From: Cristatella mucedo
Lineage: Eukaryota; Bryozoa; Phylactolaemata; Cristatellidae
Length of the DNA: 26,000 nt
Assembly: GCA_009760855.2 (NCBI GenBank)
Contig: WPIO01000274.1
Coordinates: 64,001 to 90,000, forward strand
Reading direction: 5' to 3'
Under the pieces are notes generated by a model. It ran no database searches and was not told where the DNA came from. It worked only from the letters and a program-made list of their open reading frames with translations. The position numbers and the translations under genes were made by a program. Below, one piece after another: positions 19,045 through 26,000 of this stretch. Numbering within the stretch: position 1 is the first letter of the stretch; each line of letters opens with the position of its first letter.

Positions 19045-19255
19045 CTACTGAAGACCTACCTTTGAAGATCTGAATACGTCACCCCCTAACCACATTATTC
19101 TCGTTGCTTATTGAGCACGTGCTGCCACTAACCGCTCGATCGTCCTTCTTCTTCAGCAATTTTATAGTGCCTAGTAAGCGATTAAGCGATCCGTGGGCGC
19201 GTTATAAAATGCATTGTAGTTGTTTTATATTATTATTATTACTATTAAAAGAATT
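19045..19255 (+). pseudogene. LINE 3' end with stem-loop tail
   Basis: Near 19,047-19,072 the sequence reads as the ending of LINE ORF2 (LKTYL then a stop, then RSE), comparable to the LKTHLFRTE segment at about 1,553-1,580. A 3' UTR follows with CACTAACC as in the 1,650 region, then the tail GTGCCTAGTAAGCGATTAAG...GTGGGCGCGTTATAAAATGCATTG and a TTA trinucleotide end at about 19,232-19,247. It ties the stem-loop tail to the LINE rather than to SINEs alone. Confidence 0.65.
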
Positions 19256-19326
19256 TTCATACAAATTGTGCAAGTGAGTTTACAGCCTAGGACCTCCACA
19301 TCAAGAGTTTTTGGAGCCAACGGTGT

Positions 19327-19394
19327 TAAAGCGATGCTCTGTGTAATAAAGATGTATATCTGCATTCGCTGATTGGGTACCGAGCATCGCTTTA
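19327..19394. repeat. 13-bp perfect inverted repeat around a 42-base spacer
   Basis: TAAAGCGATGCTC at 19,327-19,339 and its exact reverse complement at 19,382-19,394. Function unknown; could be a small foldback or remnant of terminal repeats. Confidence 0.85.
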
Positions 19395-19690
19395 TATGTC
19401 AGCTATGGATGGTGAGCACGTAGCGTATCAGCTGCATGACCGAGGCGGGTGCAGGTAAGCTAGGGTAACCCTAACGAGCAGTCTGCAGATGCATCGTTGC
19501 CAACTCATCAATTGTCCATAATCTAGGTGAGGCCCTTGGAGGCTGATGCCAGTAGAAAAGTGATTGCAGACTTAAGCTACGGCTTACCGAATTGCAGCCA
19601 CTGCGGCTAAAAGCGTGGTGCGATTTTTCCAAAATTCTTACTTGAAAGCAGTCTCACCTGTTTAATGGTCATGAATCTCCAGTTTATCTG

Positions 19691-19838
19691 AGCTGAGCTG
19701 GTTTGGCATAGCGGTTAAGTAGCTCGCTCCGACCTAAGCAAAAGGGATTGCACATGAGAGGTCATGGGCTCGAGCCTCGTGGCATTCCTGAAGCACCTGA
19801 ATAGAGATTAAGTTCAGTTAAGACGCAATACAAATAAA
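19691..19838 (+). mobile_element. tRNA-derived SINE, second subfamily
   Basis: Plus-strand head with GCTGGTTTGGCATAGCGGTT (A-box region) and GTCATGGGCTCGAGCCTC (B-box region), then a tail with GATTAAGTTCAGTTAAGACGC. It differs from the 1,690-type by an AGTAGCTCGCTCC segment and a longer spacer (CTAAGCAAAAGGGATTGCAC), which defines a second subfamily shared with 22,065-22,215. Confidence 0.8.
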
Positions 19839-19985
19839 AAATATATGTAATTCATTTGTATAGCGCCCAAAGAGAACTTAATCTCTATTCAGGCGCATCA
19901 CATATGCCTCGGGGCTCGAGCCTGCGACCTCAGACAGACCTTGGTTGGGGCGAGCGCCTTAACCGCTGGACCAAACCAACTCGGA
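19838..19985 (-). mobile_element. tRNA-derived SINE, first subfamily
   Basis: Same family as 1,690 and 6,555. Minus-strand A-box-like TCCAGCGGTTAAG, B-box-like CGCAGGCTCGAGCCCC and GCGCCTGAATAGAGATTAAG tail are present. It lies immediately beside a plus-strand SINE in opposite orientation, forming a head-out pair. A short ATATA on both sides is a weak candidate for the target-site duplication. Confidence 0.85.
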
Positions 19986-20514
19986 TCCATATAAAGTGGC
20001 TAACCTCTTGATATGACGTCAGACTGTGTGCCTAGATCCAGTGATGGGGACGCCGAGAATTGCCATACACGGATGTGAACGAGGCCAATAAGGGGATTTT
20101 ATTCTCAGGCTTTAGGCAGTACGTACTTCACAGAAATCCTTAGACTACGAACGTTTCAGATGGAGTGCTGTGATGTTGCCGCCGGTGGAGATCCCTCTCG
20201 GCGAAGCTACATAATTCATGCAGCCGATACAACATAGGGTACACTGAAAGTACGAGGCTAATGTTTCACTTAACATGCACTTCAAACGAGCAGCGTGTTC
20301 AAACTTAGTACGCCCCATTTAGCCTCCATTCCAAGCAGCAGAAAGCCGTGGATCCACGTGTAATTGTCAATACTTCCTTGTCGGTTCTAATCACGATTAC
20401 TCGGCTTTCTACGCCACCACGGTCATAGCGATTCCATACTGAATGGTGAGCCCAGTGAAAAGTACTCTAACTTGACCGCAATTCCAGATTACTGAGTCCA
20501 TCCTCGGGTGACCC

Positions 20515-20955
20515 TCTCACCTCTTAACAACGCTACGCTGCATCAACAGAGCGCGGGCGGTCAAAGTGGGAGCGGCCGCCGAGATGACGTCGGCAGAGGA
20601 AGCTAGTTGGCCTTCGATGTCACCGTCGGCGGGGAGACGAAGGCTCATCGCTAGGCGCGCGCGAGCATCAAACCACCTGCCGCCCGCGTGTTCGCGGAGC
20701 GGGAATCCAATACCGCAAATGCACACGCGTAGCCAGCACTGCAGAGCCGGGTGGCTCGACGGTTTATTGGAATAGTAATACTACTACTACTACTACTAAT
20801 AATAATAAAGTAAGTACAATTAAGCCAACCGCAGCTGACGATTACTGCGAGACTCTCAAGTGCTGGGCTCGAATTTCCTGGTAGCTTGGTCTTCCGCGCG
20901 GCCGCATCGAGACGGAGTGGCTCGTGACCGTGACTACTTTAATGGAGCCTGGACC
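20515..20955 (+). repeat. GC-rich dispersed repeat, copy 2, with trinucleotide insertion
   Basis: Second copy of the repeat at 12,660. It is interrupted at about 20,773-20,813 by (TAC)n/(TAA)n triplets that the other two copies lack at the corresponding site, where they read GGTTxxTTGTAAGTACC. It continues directly into LINE-derived sequence at 20,955. Confidence 0.8.
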
Positions 20956-21440
20956 TAACTCCCTACTGAAGTCAAGATGTCACTTGACTTGAGGACTATC
21001 GAAAATAATCTACGGACTGAAATAAATTTTCTCTGCTTTCGCTAAGTACGGCGTTTTATGGTGAGCTATTAGTTGCCGGTAGAGGTGAGTAACGGACGAA
21101 GCCGTGGTGTATGTCACGTGCGACAGAGCAGCGATTGGTTAGTGAATATGTCGAGGAGTACTACCGAGAGCGGGCGGCGGCAGAAGTGGGCGGCCTCTCT
21201 TGAATAACCGCGTCCCCGTTCCCTAGGAGCAACTGTGCGAGGCACGAATATGGCGGGGGGTTGCAATGAGCGCTACACGTTTACGGCTTATCCGCAAAAT
21301 TTCGTGGCATTCCCGGACGCGAACGCTCTTGAAATGGACTGCCGAATTTTGCTCGTTCGCGGGTCCTCTCAGCCATGCTGCGATCCATCCATTCGCTAGG
21401 CTCAACAGCGAATGCGAAGCTCACGTGGTGAATGCATGTT
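20955..21440 (+). repeat. LINE-derived 3' repeat, copy in plus orientation
   Basis: Begins with a decayed LINE C-terminus: a frame reading AWT, a stop, then LPTEVKMSLDLRTIENNLRTE (about 20,948-21,020; split across the TAA), comparable to the APKAWKSLP...TTLKK region at 1,480-1,550. The frame ends at TAA 21,048-21,050 (CGC TAA) and the rest is 3' UTR-like. About 390 bases of it are present inverted at 22,470-22,865, and parts at 24,340-24,685 and 12,200-12,650. Confidence 0.7.
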
Positions 21441-22034
21441 ACAACAGCAAACCACGATAAGAGTTTTCCACGGATGCCTGTTACTCACGCAGAACACCGA
21501 AGCGGGCTCGGAGACGTCTATTCGCACGGACGTTTCCCAGCGTCCTAAATGTAACTCCCCGGCCCTTTGCTGCCAGCTCCTTAAATTGCTCTGCCATAAA
21601 TCACAAAAGCCCATCAACCAATAGTGGTGTCATAATCTCTGCTGGCCCATAAATCACTTTGTCATAAACTGGCCGTTGGAGTAATAGCAACGCAAAAAGT
21701 CCTATTGACCCATAAGTCACTGAGATCTTAAAATAGCGACATAAATTATGCATTAGTTAGAGATTTTAATTGAACTTAATTTTGATCCTGGTCTTACAGA
21801 TGCGCTTCAGGGCTCAAGCCCACTATCTCTACCACAAAAGCCTACGGGAAGCCATTTCTTGGTCTAGCCTGAAATCATGGTTTCCGGCTTGTCGCATCAA
21901 ATATCGAGCCTCCCGCTTTCACCGACGGAGCATCGACTGCGTCCAGCACCTGTGCTAAGTTGGCCATCTTATGGCCAATGACATCTTCTAGATTAATGTA
22001 ATTATAAATAATTAGATCTCTTTGTCCTATCTGT
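21441..22034. other. Unassigned spacer between inverted LINE-derived arms
   Basis: AT-balanced sequence with no recognised gene. An A-rich/T-rich portion near 21,735-21,790 and a GGGCTCAAGCCCAC block near 21,809 suggest a further, very degraded SINE-like piece, too weak to call. Confidence 0.35.
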
Positions 22035-22465
22035 GTAATGATCACGAATCTCTGGTTTCTCCTAGCTGTGCTGGTTTGGCCCAGTAGTTAAGTAGCTCGC
22101 TCCAACCTAAGCAAAGGTGATGGTACATGAGAGGTCGTGGGCTCGAGCCCTGTGGCATACGAGAAACGCCTGAATGGAGATTCAGTTCAGTTAGGCCGCT
22201 ATACAGATCAATCAATGCATAGTGAATAAACTTTATATTAGTTACCAGACTTTGTGCCTTGCTCTATCGCTATATGGACCCAGAGAGTTGCCATATACTG
22301 ATGTAAACATGGCCATTCTGGTCATTTTATTCTTAGGCTTTAGGCAGTATTTTCTTCACAGAAACCCTTAGACGGCGTACATTTAAGTTGGAGTGCTGTG
22401 AGGTTGTCGCACGTAGAGATCCCTCTCGGCGAAGCTACATAACTCATGCAGCCGATACAACGACC
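22035..22465 (+). repeat. Repeat C, copy 2
   Basis: Partner of 19,650-20,235. It contains a plus-strand SINE (22,065-22,215) and the same 200-base body, but not the extra SINE present in the other copy, and so shows the pre-insertion arrangement. Confidence 0.8.
22065..22215 (+). mobile_element. tRNA-derived SINE, second subfamily
   Basis: Same subfamily as 19,691: TGCTGGTTTGGCCCAGTAGTT, then GTCGTGGGCTCGAGCCCTG, then a CGCCTGAATGGAGATTCAG tail. The A box is more degraded than in the first subfamily. Confidence 0.8.
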
Positions 22466-22469
22466 GTGC

Positions 22470-22865
22470 CTTTAGTTGCGGAACATTTTTCGCGGAATGC
22501 CAGGAAATTTCACAGATTAGCTGTAAACGCGTAGTGCGAAGCTCAATCCCATCTCACGCCCCGCGAAAAATATCCCAATGAACTGGGACGAGTAATTCAA
22601 GAGAGGCCGCCCACTACTGCCAGCGCCCGCTCTCGGTAGTACTCCTCGACAAAATTCACCAACCAGTCGCGGCTCCGTCGCACGTGGCCTGTACCGAGGC
22701 GTCGTCCATTACTCACCTCTACTGCCAACTACTACCTCACCACGCAACGCCGTACTTAGTAAAAGTGGAGAAAATGCATTTCAGTCCACACCTTCTTTTC
22801 AATCGTCCTTAAGTCAGCCAACATCTTGACTTCAGTCGGCAGTTATGTCCAGGCTTTAGGAGCTA
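22470..22865 (-). repeat. LINE-derived 3' repeat, inverted copy
   Basis: Reverse complement of about 20,955-21,340, sharing ACTGAAGTCAAGATG, TAAGTACGGCGTT, GTAGAGGTGAGTAA, GTCGAGGAGTACTACCGAGA and GTGGGCGGCCTCTCTTGAAT. On minus the start again reads as the LINE C-terminus (APKAWT then a stop then LPTEVKM). Confidence 0.78.
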
Positions 22866-23440
22866 AACGACTACGGCCACCTCAGAATAGAGTTTTCGGT
22901 CAGGTAGGGGTGCAACTAAACGACTGAAGATTGATGGATACATCAAGCAATGCATGGCCGGATTGTGAACTACATCGAAAATTATGGCTGAAGCAAGAAA
23001 ATAAAAGGACCGAGAATTGAATGACACACATTTTTAGTCGATGTGCTGCTTGATGGAGGATGAAGTGTCGGTCCACAAGAAGAGATTTGTCGAGGCAACT
23101 GTGAAGTACAACACAGACAAGCCTAGTCACCAAGTTGTGTTCAGTCTGGAAGCTCGTTATTGCACATTCTGAAAGATATGCGACATTTTTAAGTTACAGA
23201 CTTTGAGACTGGGTGTCATACATGTATTGACAGCCTCGATTTACCGCCGGCGCGGGCCACCGTCGCCGTAGTGATGGAAAGCATCTCCGCCGGCGTCCCA
23301 ATGATCGCCTGCCGCTGCAGACAGAAACGTCACTGTGCAAGCAATGTGAATCAGCTTCACTATATTGTTATTATTATGCTAGCTGATTTAACAGTCTCTG
23401 TTTGCATTGCGACAGAAGAGCCTTTACAGCTATCACCACC
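22866..23440. other. Unassigned stretch, no recognised gene
   Basis: Open frames of 77 codons on minus (22,900-23,133) and part of a 138-codon plus frame (from 23,271) have no recognisable domain. The plus frame runs through the tRNA-like SINE head that follows, so it is not a gene as it stands. Confidence 0.4.
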
Positions 23441-23542
23441 GCTGGCAGTGGCGATAAAGGATCGCCAACCGCAGGATTCGAACCCACTACTTCGGGGCCA
23501 AGGTCTTGAAAAGCAACCGCCTTACCTTGTGAGCCACTACTT
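23440..23542 (-). mobile_element. tRNA-like SINE head with a perfect B box
   Basis: On minus: GTAGTGGCTCACAAGGTAAG, then GTAGTGGGTTCGAATCCTGC, with the canonical B box GGTTCGAATCC intact at about 23,472-23,482. The spacing suggests a tRNA with a long variable arm as ancestor. Acceptor-stem pairing and a clean anticodon loop are not evident, so I call it a SINE head or tRNA pseudogene, not a working tRNA. Confidence 0.6.
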
Positions 23543-23624
23543 TCGAGTCAGAACTGCAGCAGCAGCAGGAGTTGCATTAAAATGGCCATTCCTGACCGCA
23601 ATAATGACCGTTCGACGAGCTTTT

Positions 23625-23795
23625 CGGGCTCGTATTGGCTTTTTGTTCTTCGCTAACTTCAGCCCCAATCGCGTGATCGAAGCGTGAGTTGAGCAATCTT
23701 CCAGTATTCAGCCCACGTGGTTTGAATTTCTTTTTCAGCTTCTTTTCGGCATATAAGATTAAGAAACGAAAGCCCGACAGTGCATTCATGCCAAA
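23625..23795 (-). repeat. Dispersed repeat, copy 2 (inverted partner of 13,318)
   Basis: Reverse complement of 13,318-13,505 with scattered changes. A minus-strand open frame here (23,577-23,789) has no counterpart frame in the other copy. Confidence 0.7.
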
Positions 23796-23934
23796 ATGCG
23801 ATCGGAGCTCGAGTCGTCAATATAATAATGATGCAAATGATGGTTGGTGAGTCGCTTCGGTTAGTTCATATCCTTCGCGATTCAATTTTCTAAAACCGCA
23901 CCTGCTCACCCTGACCCCATTATTCGACTAGCAA

Positions 23935-24335
23935 GAATCCTCGGGTGACCTCGCCTCTTAACAACACAAAGCCGAATCAAAAGTTCGTGGGAAGTCTGAG
24001 TGGGTGCGGCCGCCGAGCCGACGTCGGCGGCGGGGGCTAGTCGGCCTTCGATGTCACCTTCGGCGGGCGACGTACGCCCATCGCTAGGCGGGTGCGAGTA
24101 CAAAACCACCTGCCACCTGCCCGTTCGTAGTACGGGAATCCAATGCCACGAACGCTCATGCATAGCGAGCGCCTCGGAGCCCTGTAGCTCCACGGTTTGC
24201 TGTAAGTACCATTAAGCCAACCGCAGCCGACGATTACTGCAAGGCCCTCCAGCGATCGGCCCGATTTTCCTGGGAGCGCGGTTGTCAGCACGGCAGCATC
24301 GAGACGGTGTGGCGCTTGACGGCGACTACTTTAAC
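23935..24335 (+). repeat. GC-rich dispersed repeat, copy 3
   Basis: Third copy of the family at 12,660 and 20,515, closest in layout to 20,515 (both begin with a TCCTCGGGTGACC block and CTCTTAACAAC) but without the triplet insertion. It continues into the LINE-derived repeat at 24,340, skipping about 140 bases that are present after copy 2. Confidence 0.8.
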
Positions 24336-24339
24336 GGAT

Positions 24340-24685
24340 GGCGCCGTGGTTTGCGTCACGCGTGCGACAGAGCTGCAACTGGCTAGCGATGTTTGTCGAG
24401 GAGTACTGCCTAGAGCGGGCAATGGTAGGAGTGGGCGGGGTCTCTTGAATTCCTGCGTCCCAGTTCAACTGGAGCTTCTGTGCGGCACGAGAATGTGGGT
24501 GCTTTGCACTGAGCGCTACGCGCTTACGGCTTATTCGCGAAATTTCGTGGCATTCCGCACGCAAACGCTCTTGAAACGGGCTGTACATTTTTGCTCGTTC
24601 GCCGGGCCGCTCAGCCACTCTGCGATCCATCCCTTCGGTAGGCGAAACGGTGAACGCGATGCTCACGTGGTATATGCGTATTACA
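24340..24685 (+). repeat. LINE-derived 3' repeat, partial plus copy
   Basis: Matches 21,100-21,440 (CGCCGTGGT, GTCGAGGAGTACT, TTACGGCTTAT, AAATTTCGTGGCATTCC, CTCAGCCA). It lacks the LINE C-terminal part seen at 20,955-21,090. Confidence 0.75.
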
Positions 24686-24689
24686 AGGA

Positions 24690-24785
24690 ATAATTATTAT
24701 AATAATAATGTACTCGATAAAGCGCCCTCAGAGAACTTAATCTCTTTCTAGGTAGGCGCTTTACATTTTCTGCAAAGGGAAACCA
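24690..24785 (-). repeat. LINE/SINE stem-loop tail
   Basis: Minus-strand tail AAAGCGCCTACCTAGAAAGA, GATTAAGTTCTCTGAGGGCG, then a TTATTATTATAA trinucleotide end. Similar to 13,024-13,115. The body beyond the tail does not align with the 13.1-kb copy past about 24,785. Confidence 0.75.
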
Positions 24786-24839
24786 TTTTGAGAGTTTTCT
24801 TCGGACCAATCTTGCACCATTATGCTGGTGCAGCGTTCT

Positions 24840-25055
24840 CGGTGATGTAATGTATCTCCGTCTGTAACTCCACAATGTCACAAAGACCATGTGTGTTACG
24901 CAGGAGAGTTTTGTATAGCGCACTCACAGCCTAAGCGGCTTTCGGTACGCATTCGGTAGCCAACAGACTTCGTCTCACGCAGCAAACAGAAAGTGGGAAG
25001 CATAGCAGAGTCAGGAGAGCAGTTTGAGGTAGTAAGTAGAATGGAAGTAGCAATG
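24840..25055 (+). repeat. Direct repeat shared with 11,095-11,310
   Basis: Shares AATGTATCTCC, AACTCCACAA, GAGTTTTGTA and GCGGCTTTCGGTACGCATTC with the earlier copy, in the same orientation. Non-coding as far as can be seen. Confidence 0.72.
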
Positions 25056-25194
25056 AGCCTCGCACGGGTGTCACGCTAAGCTCACAGCGTATCACTAGAC
25101 GAGCTGAAAACTGCGACAGTGTGAAGCTCAAATAGAGTTCACGTATAACTCGGCGAATCCACTCAATTTCACCGTGTACCGCATGCGAGTTCCA

Positions 25195-25970
25195 GACGAC
25201 CGGACAGCACCAGTACTTCGGGGCGCACAGCGAGTGGGGAGCTGTACAATTGATCAAGAGGCACCCGTGTGGCATGCATTTGCTGTTTTTTTTCGAGAGC
25301 GCGACGCACGCGAAACGCTGAGAAATTCTGCGTGGATGCTCTGCAGCAGGGCGCTGTTTAGCCGCAAAAACTAGTGTAGCGTCGCCCAGCTGCTTTGTAG
25401 CGGATTTGTAATAGGTCGTAAAGGTTGTCCGCGCATTGCGGTTTTTCGAGGCATTTGCATAACAAGCGCCGCTGAAGAATGGGAGCGCACAGCTGATGGC
25501 GGCGGCGGCGAGATTGTAACGATTCGGCTGATGCGCCACCAGAGTAGCCGCAGTAAGTGATCCAATCCGAGCCCGCCGCCGCCGCCGCAATATAAGAGTC
25601 TACAGCGTCAGCAGTAGGACCTGATGACGGTGGTGAGGCTAATAGCACTATTGTGGTACAGTAAACGTTTAGGTCGGTCAGAAAATAAAAAAGAAGGCCG
25701 GCCAAGAAGAATGAAAGTGGTAACATACTACATCCACTCTCCTGCTACCGACTGCAGCAGAAAACGGTATTCTATTTGCGGCGCTTGCTTGAGCGACCTT
25801 TTACTCGACTGCGTTGCATTTGTCAAACAGCTTCAAGAGACAAGTCGCTGTGCGGGTTCGTGACTTATAACTGCCACCAGTCACTAACCCTGCTGAATCA
25901 AATTAGCGAATGCAGTCATGGCGTCGAGCTATCGCACAAAGACAGAGCGGGCGACAGGAAGTGAATTACA
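25195..25970 (-). repeat. Repeat A, uninterrupted inverted copy
   Basis: Reverse complement of 10,270-10,490 followed without a gap by the reverse complement of 11,335-11,885, so it shows the original continuous unit of about 780 bases. Includes a GCC triplet run near 25,574-25,588. Minus-strand open frames of 122 and 219 codons cross it, but the plus copy does not preserve them. Confidence 0.82.
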
Positions 25971-26000
25971 AAACGAACAAAGTCAGCATGCATCTCGCGT

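Larger units (their letters stand above)
19650..20235 (+). repeat. Repeat C, copy 1, containing a SINE and split by another SINE
   Basis: Matches 22,035-22,465 in order and orientation: a GAATCTC-containing lead-in, a plus-strand SINE, and a 200-base body with GGCTTTAGGCAGTA, GAGATCCCTCTCGGCGAAGC and CATGCAGCCGATACAAC. This copy alone carries an additional minus-strand SINE (19,838-19,985) between head and body, so that SINE arrived after the two copies separated. Confidence 0.8.

Noticed and set aside
18600-19400. Right-hand terminal inverted repeat of the viral island matching 15,228-15,407
   Set aside because: I looked for AGTAGTATG/CATACTACT-type ends and for the inner ATTAAATAAATCG block and found none, so the right end cannot be placed.
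23464-23542. Functional tRNA gene on minus
   Set aside because: The B box is perfect but acceptor-stem and anticodon-loop pairing do not form cleanly, and the surroundings are SINE-like.
25358-25726. 122-codon and 219-codon minus-strand frames at the right end
   Set aside because: They cross repeat A and its neighbours, and the inverted copy at 11.3-11.9 kb does not preserve the frames.
1-26000. CRISPR array, bacterial operon or phage genome
   Set aside because: No regularly spaced direct repeats, no ribosome-binding-site-linked gene runs, and the flanks of the AT-rich island carry eukaryotic LINEs and SINEs. The fibre motif alone does not make the window phage DNA.

Overview
This window looks like repeat-rich intergenic DNA from an invertebrate animal genome. 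It carries decayed non-LTR retrotransposon (LINE) 3' ends, several tRNA-derived SINEs, long (GA)n tracts, and mosaics of diverged repeats a few hundred bases long on both strands. No complete host gene, rRNA, intact tRNA gene, bacterial operon or CRISPR array could be supported. The species cannot be named from sequence alone.

Layout: 1-2,000 holds a tRNA-like SINE head, a (GA)n tract, and a LINE 3' fragment interrupted by a SINE with an 8-bp target-site duplication. From 2,040 to about 5,330 the DNA is GC- and CpG-rich with no credible gene, and a 47-bp near-perfect palindrome lies just beyond it at 5,356-5,402. From 5,640 to 8,560 there are unassigned open frames and a second SINE. From 8,574 to 9,141 there is a long GA tract. 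From 9,350 to 15,200 there is a mosaic of dispersed repeats and LINE fragments.

The main object is an AT-rich island at about 15,410-18,650 that differs sharply in composition from its flanks and has compact, virus-like gene packing. Its left edge abuts a 180-bp imperfect palindrome (15,228-15,407). In order it holds a broken gene of unknown function (+), a small two-membrane-segment protein (+), a retroviral-type DDE integrase (-), a CxxC...CxxC zinc-binding protein (+) and a 5'-truncated protein with phage tail-fibre-like repeats (-). The genes meet tail to tail with an 11-base overlap or a gap of about 30 bases, and head to head with a 10-base gap. Integrase plus structural-type protein in a compact AT-rich block is what an old, truncated Polinton/Maverick- or adintovirus-like integrated virus would leave. 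Stops and frameshifts show it is no longer intact.

From 18,660 to 26,000 the window returns to repeat mosaic: a LINE 3' end, three SINE copies, two copies of a SINE-containing repeat, an inverted pair of roughly 390-bp LINE-derived arms, three copies of a GC-rich repeat, and an inverted partner of a repeat seen at 10.3-11.9 kb. A conserved stem-loop tail is shared by the LINE 3' ends and the tRNA-like SINEs, suggesting that this LINE family mobilised these SINEs.
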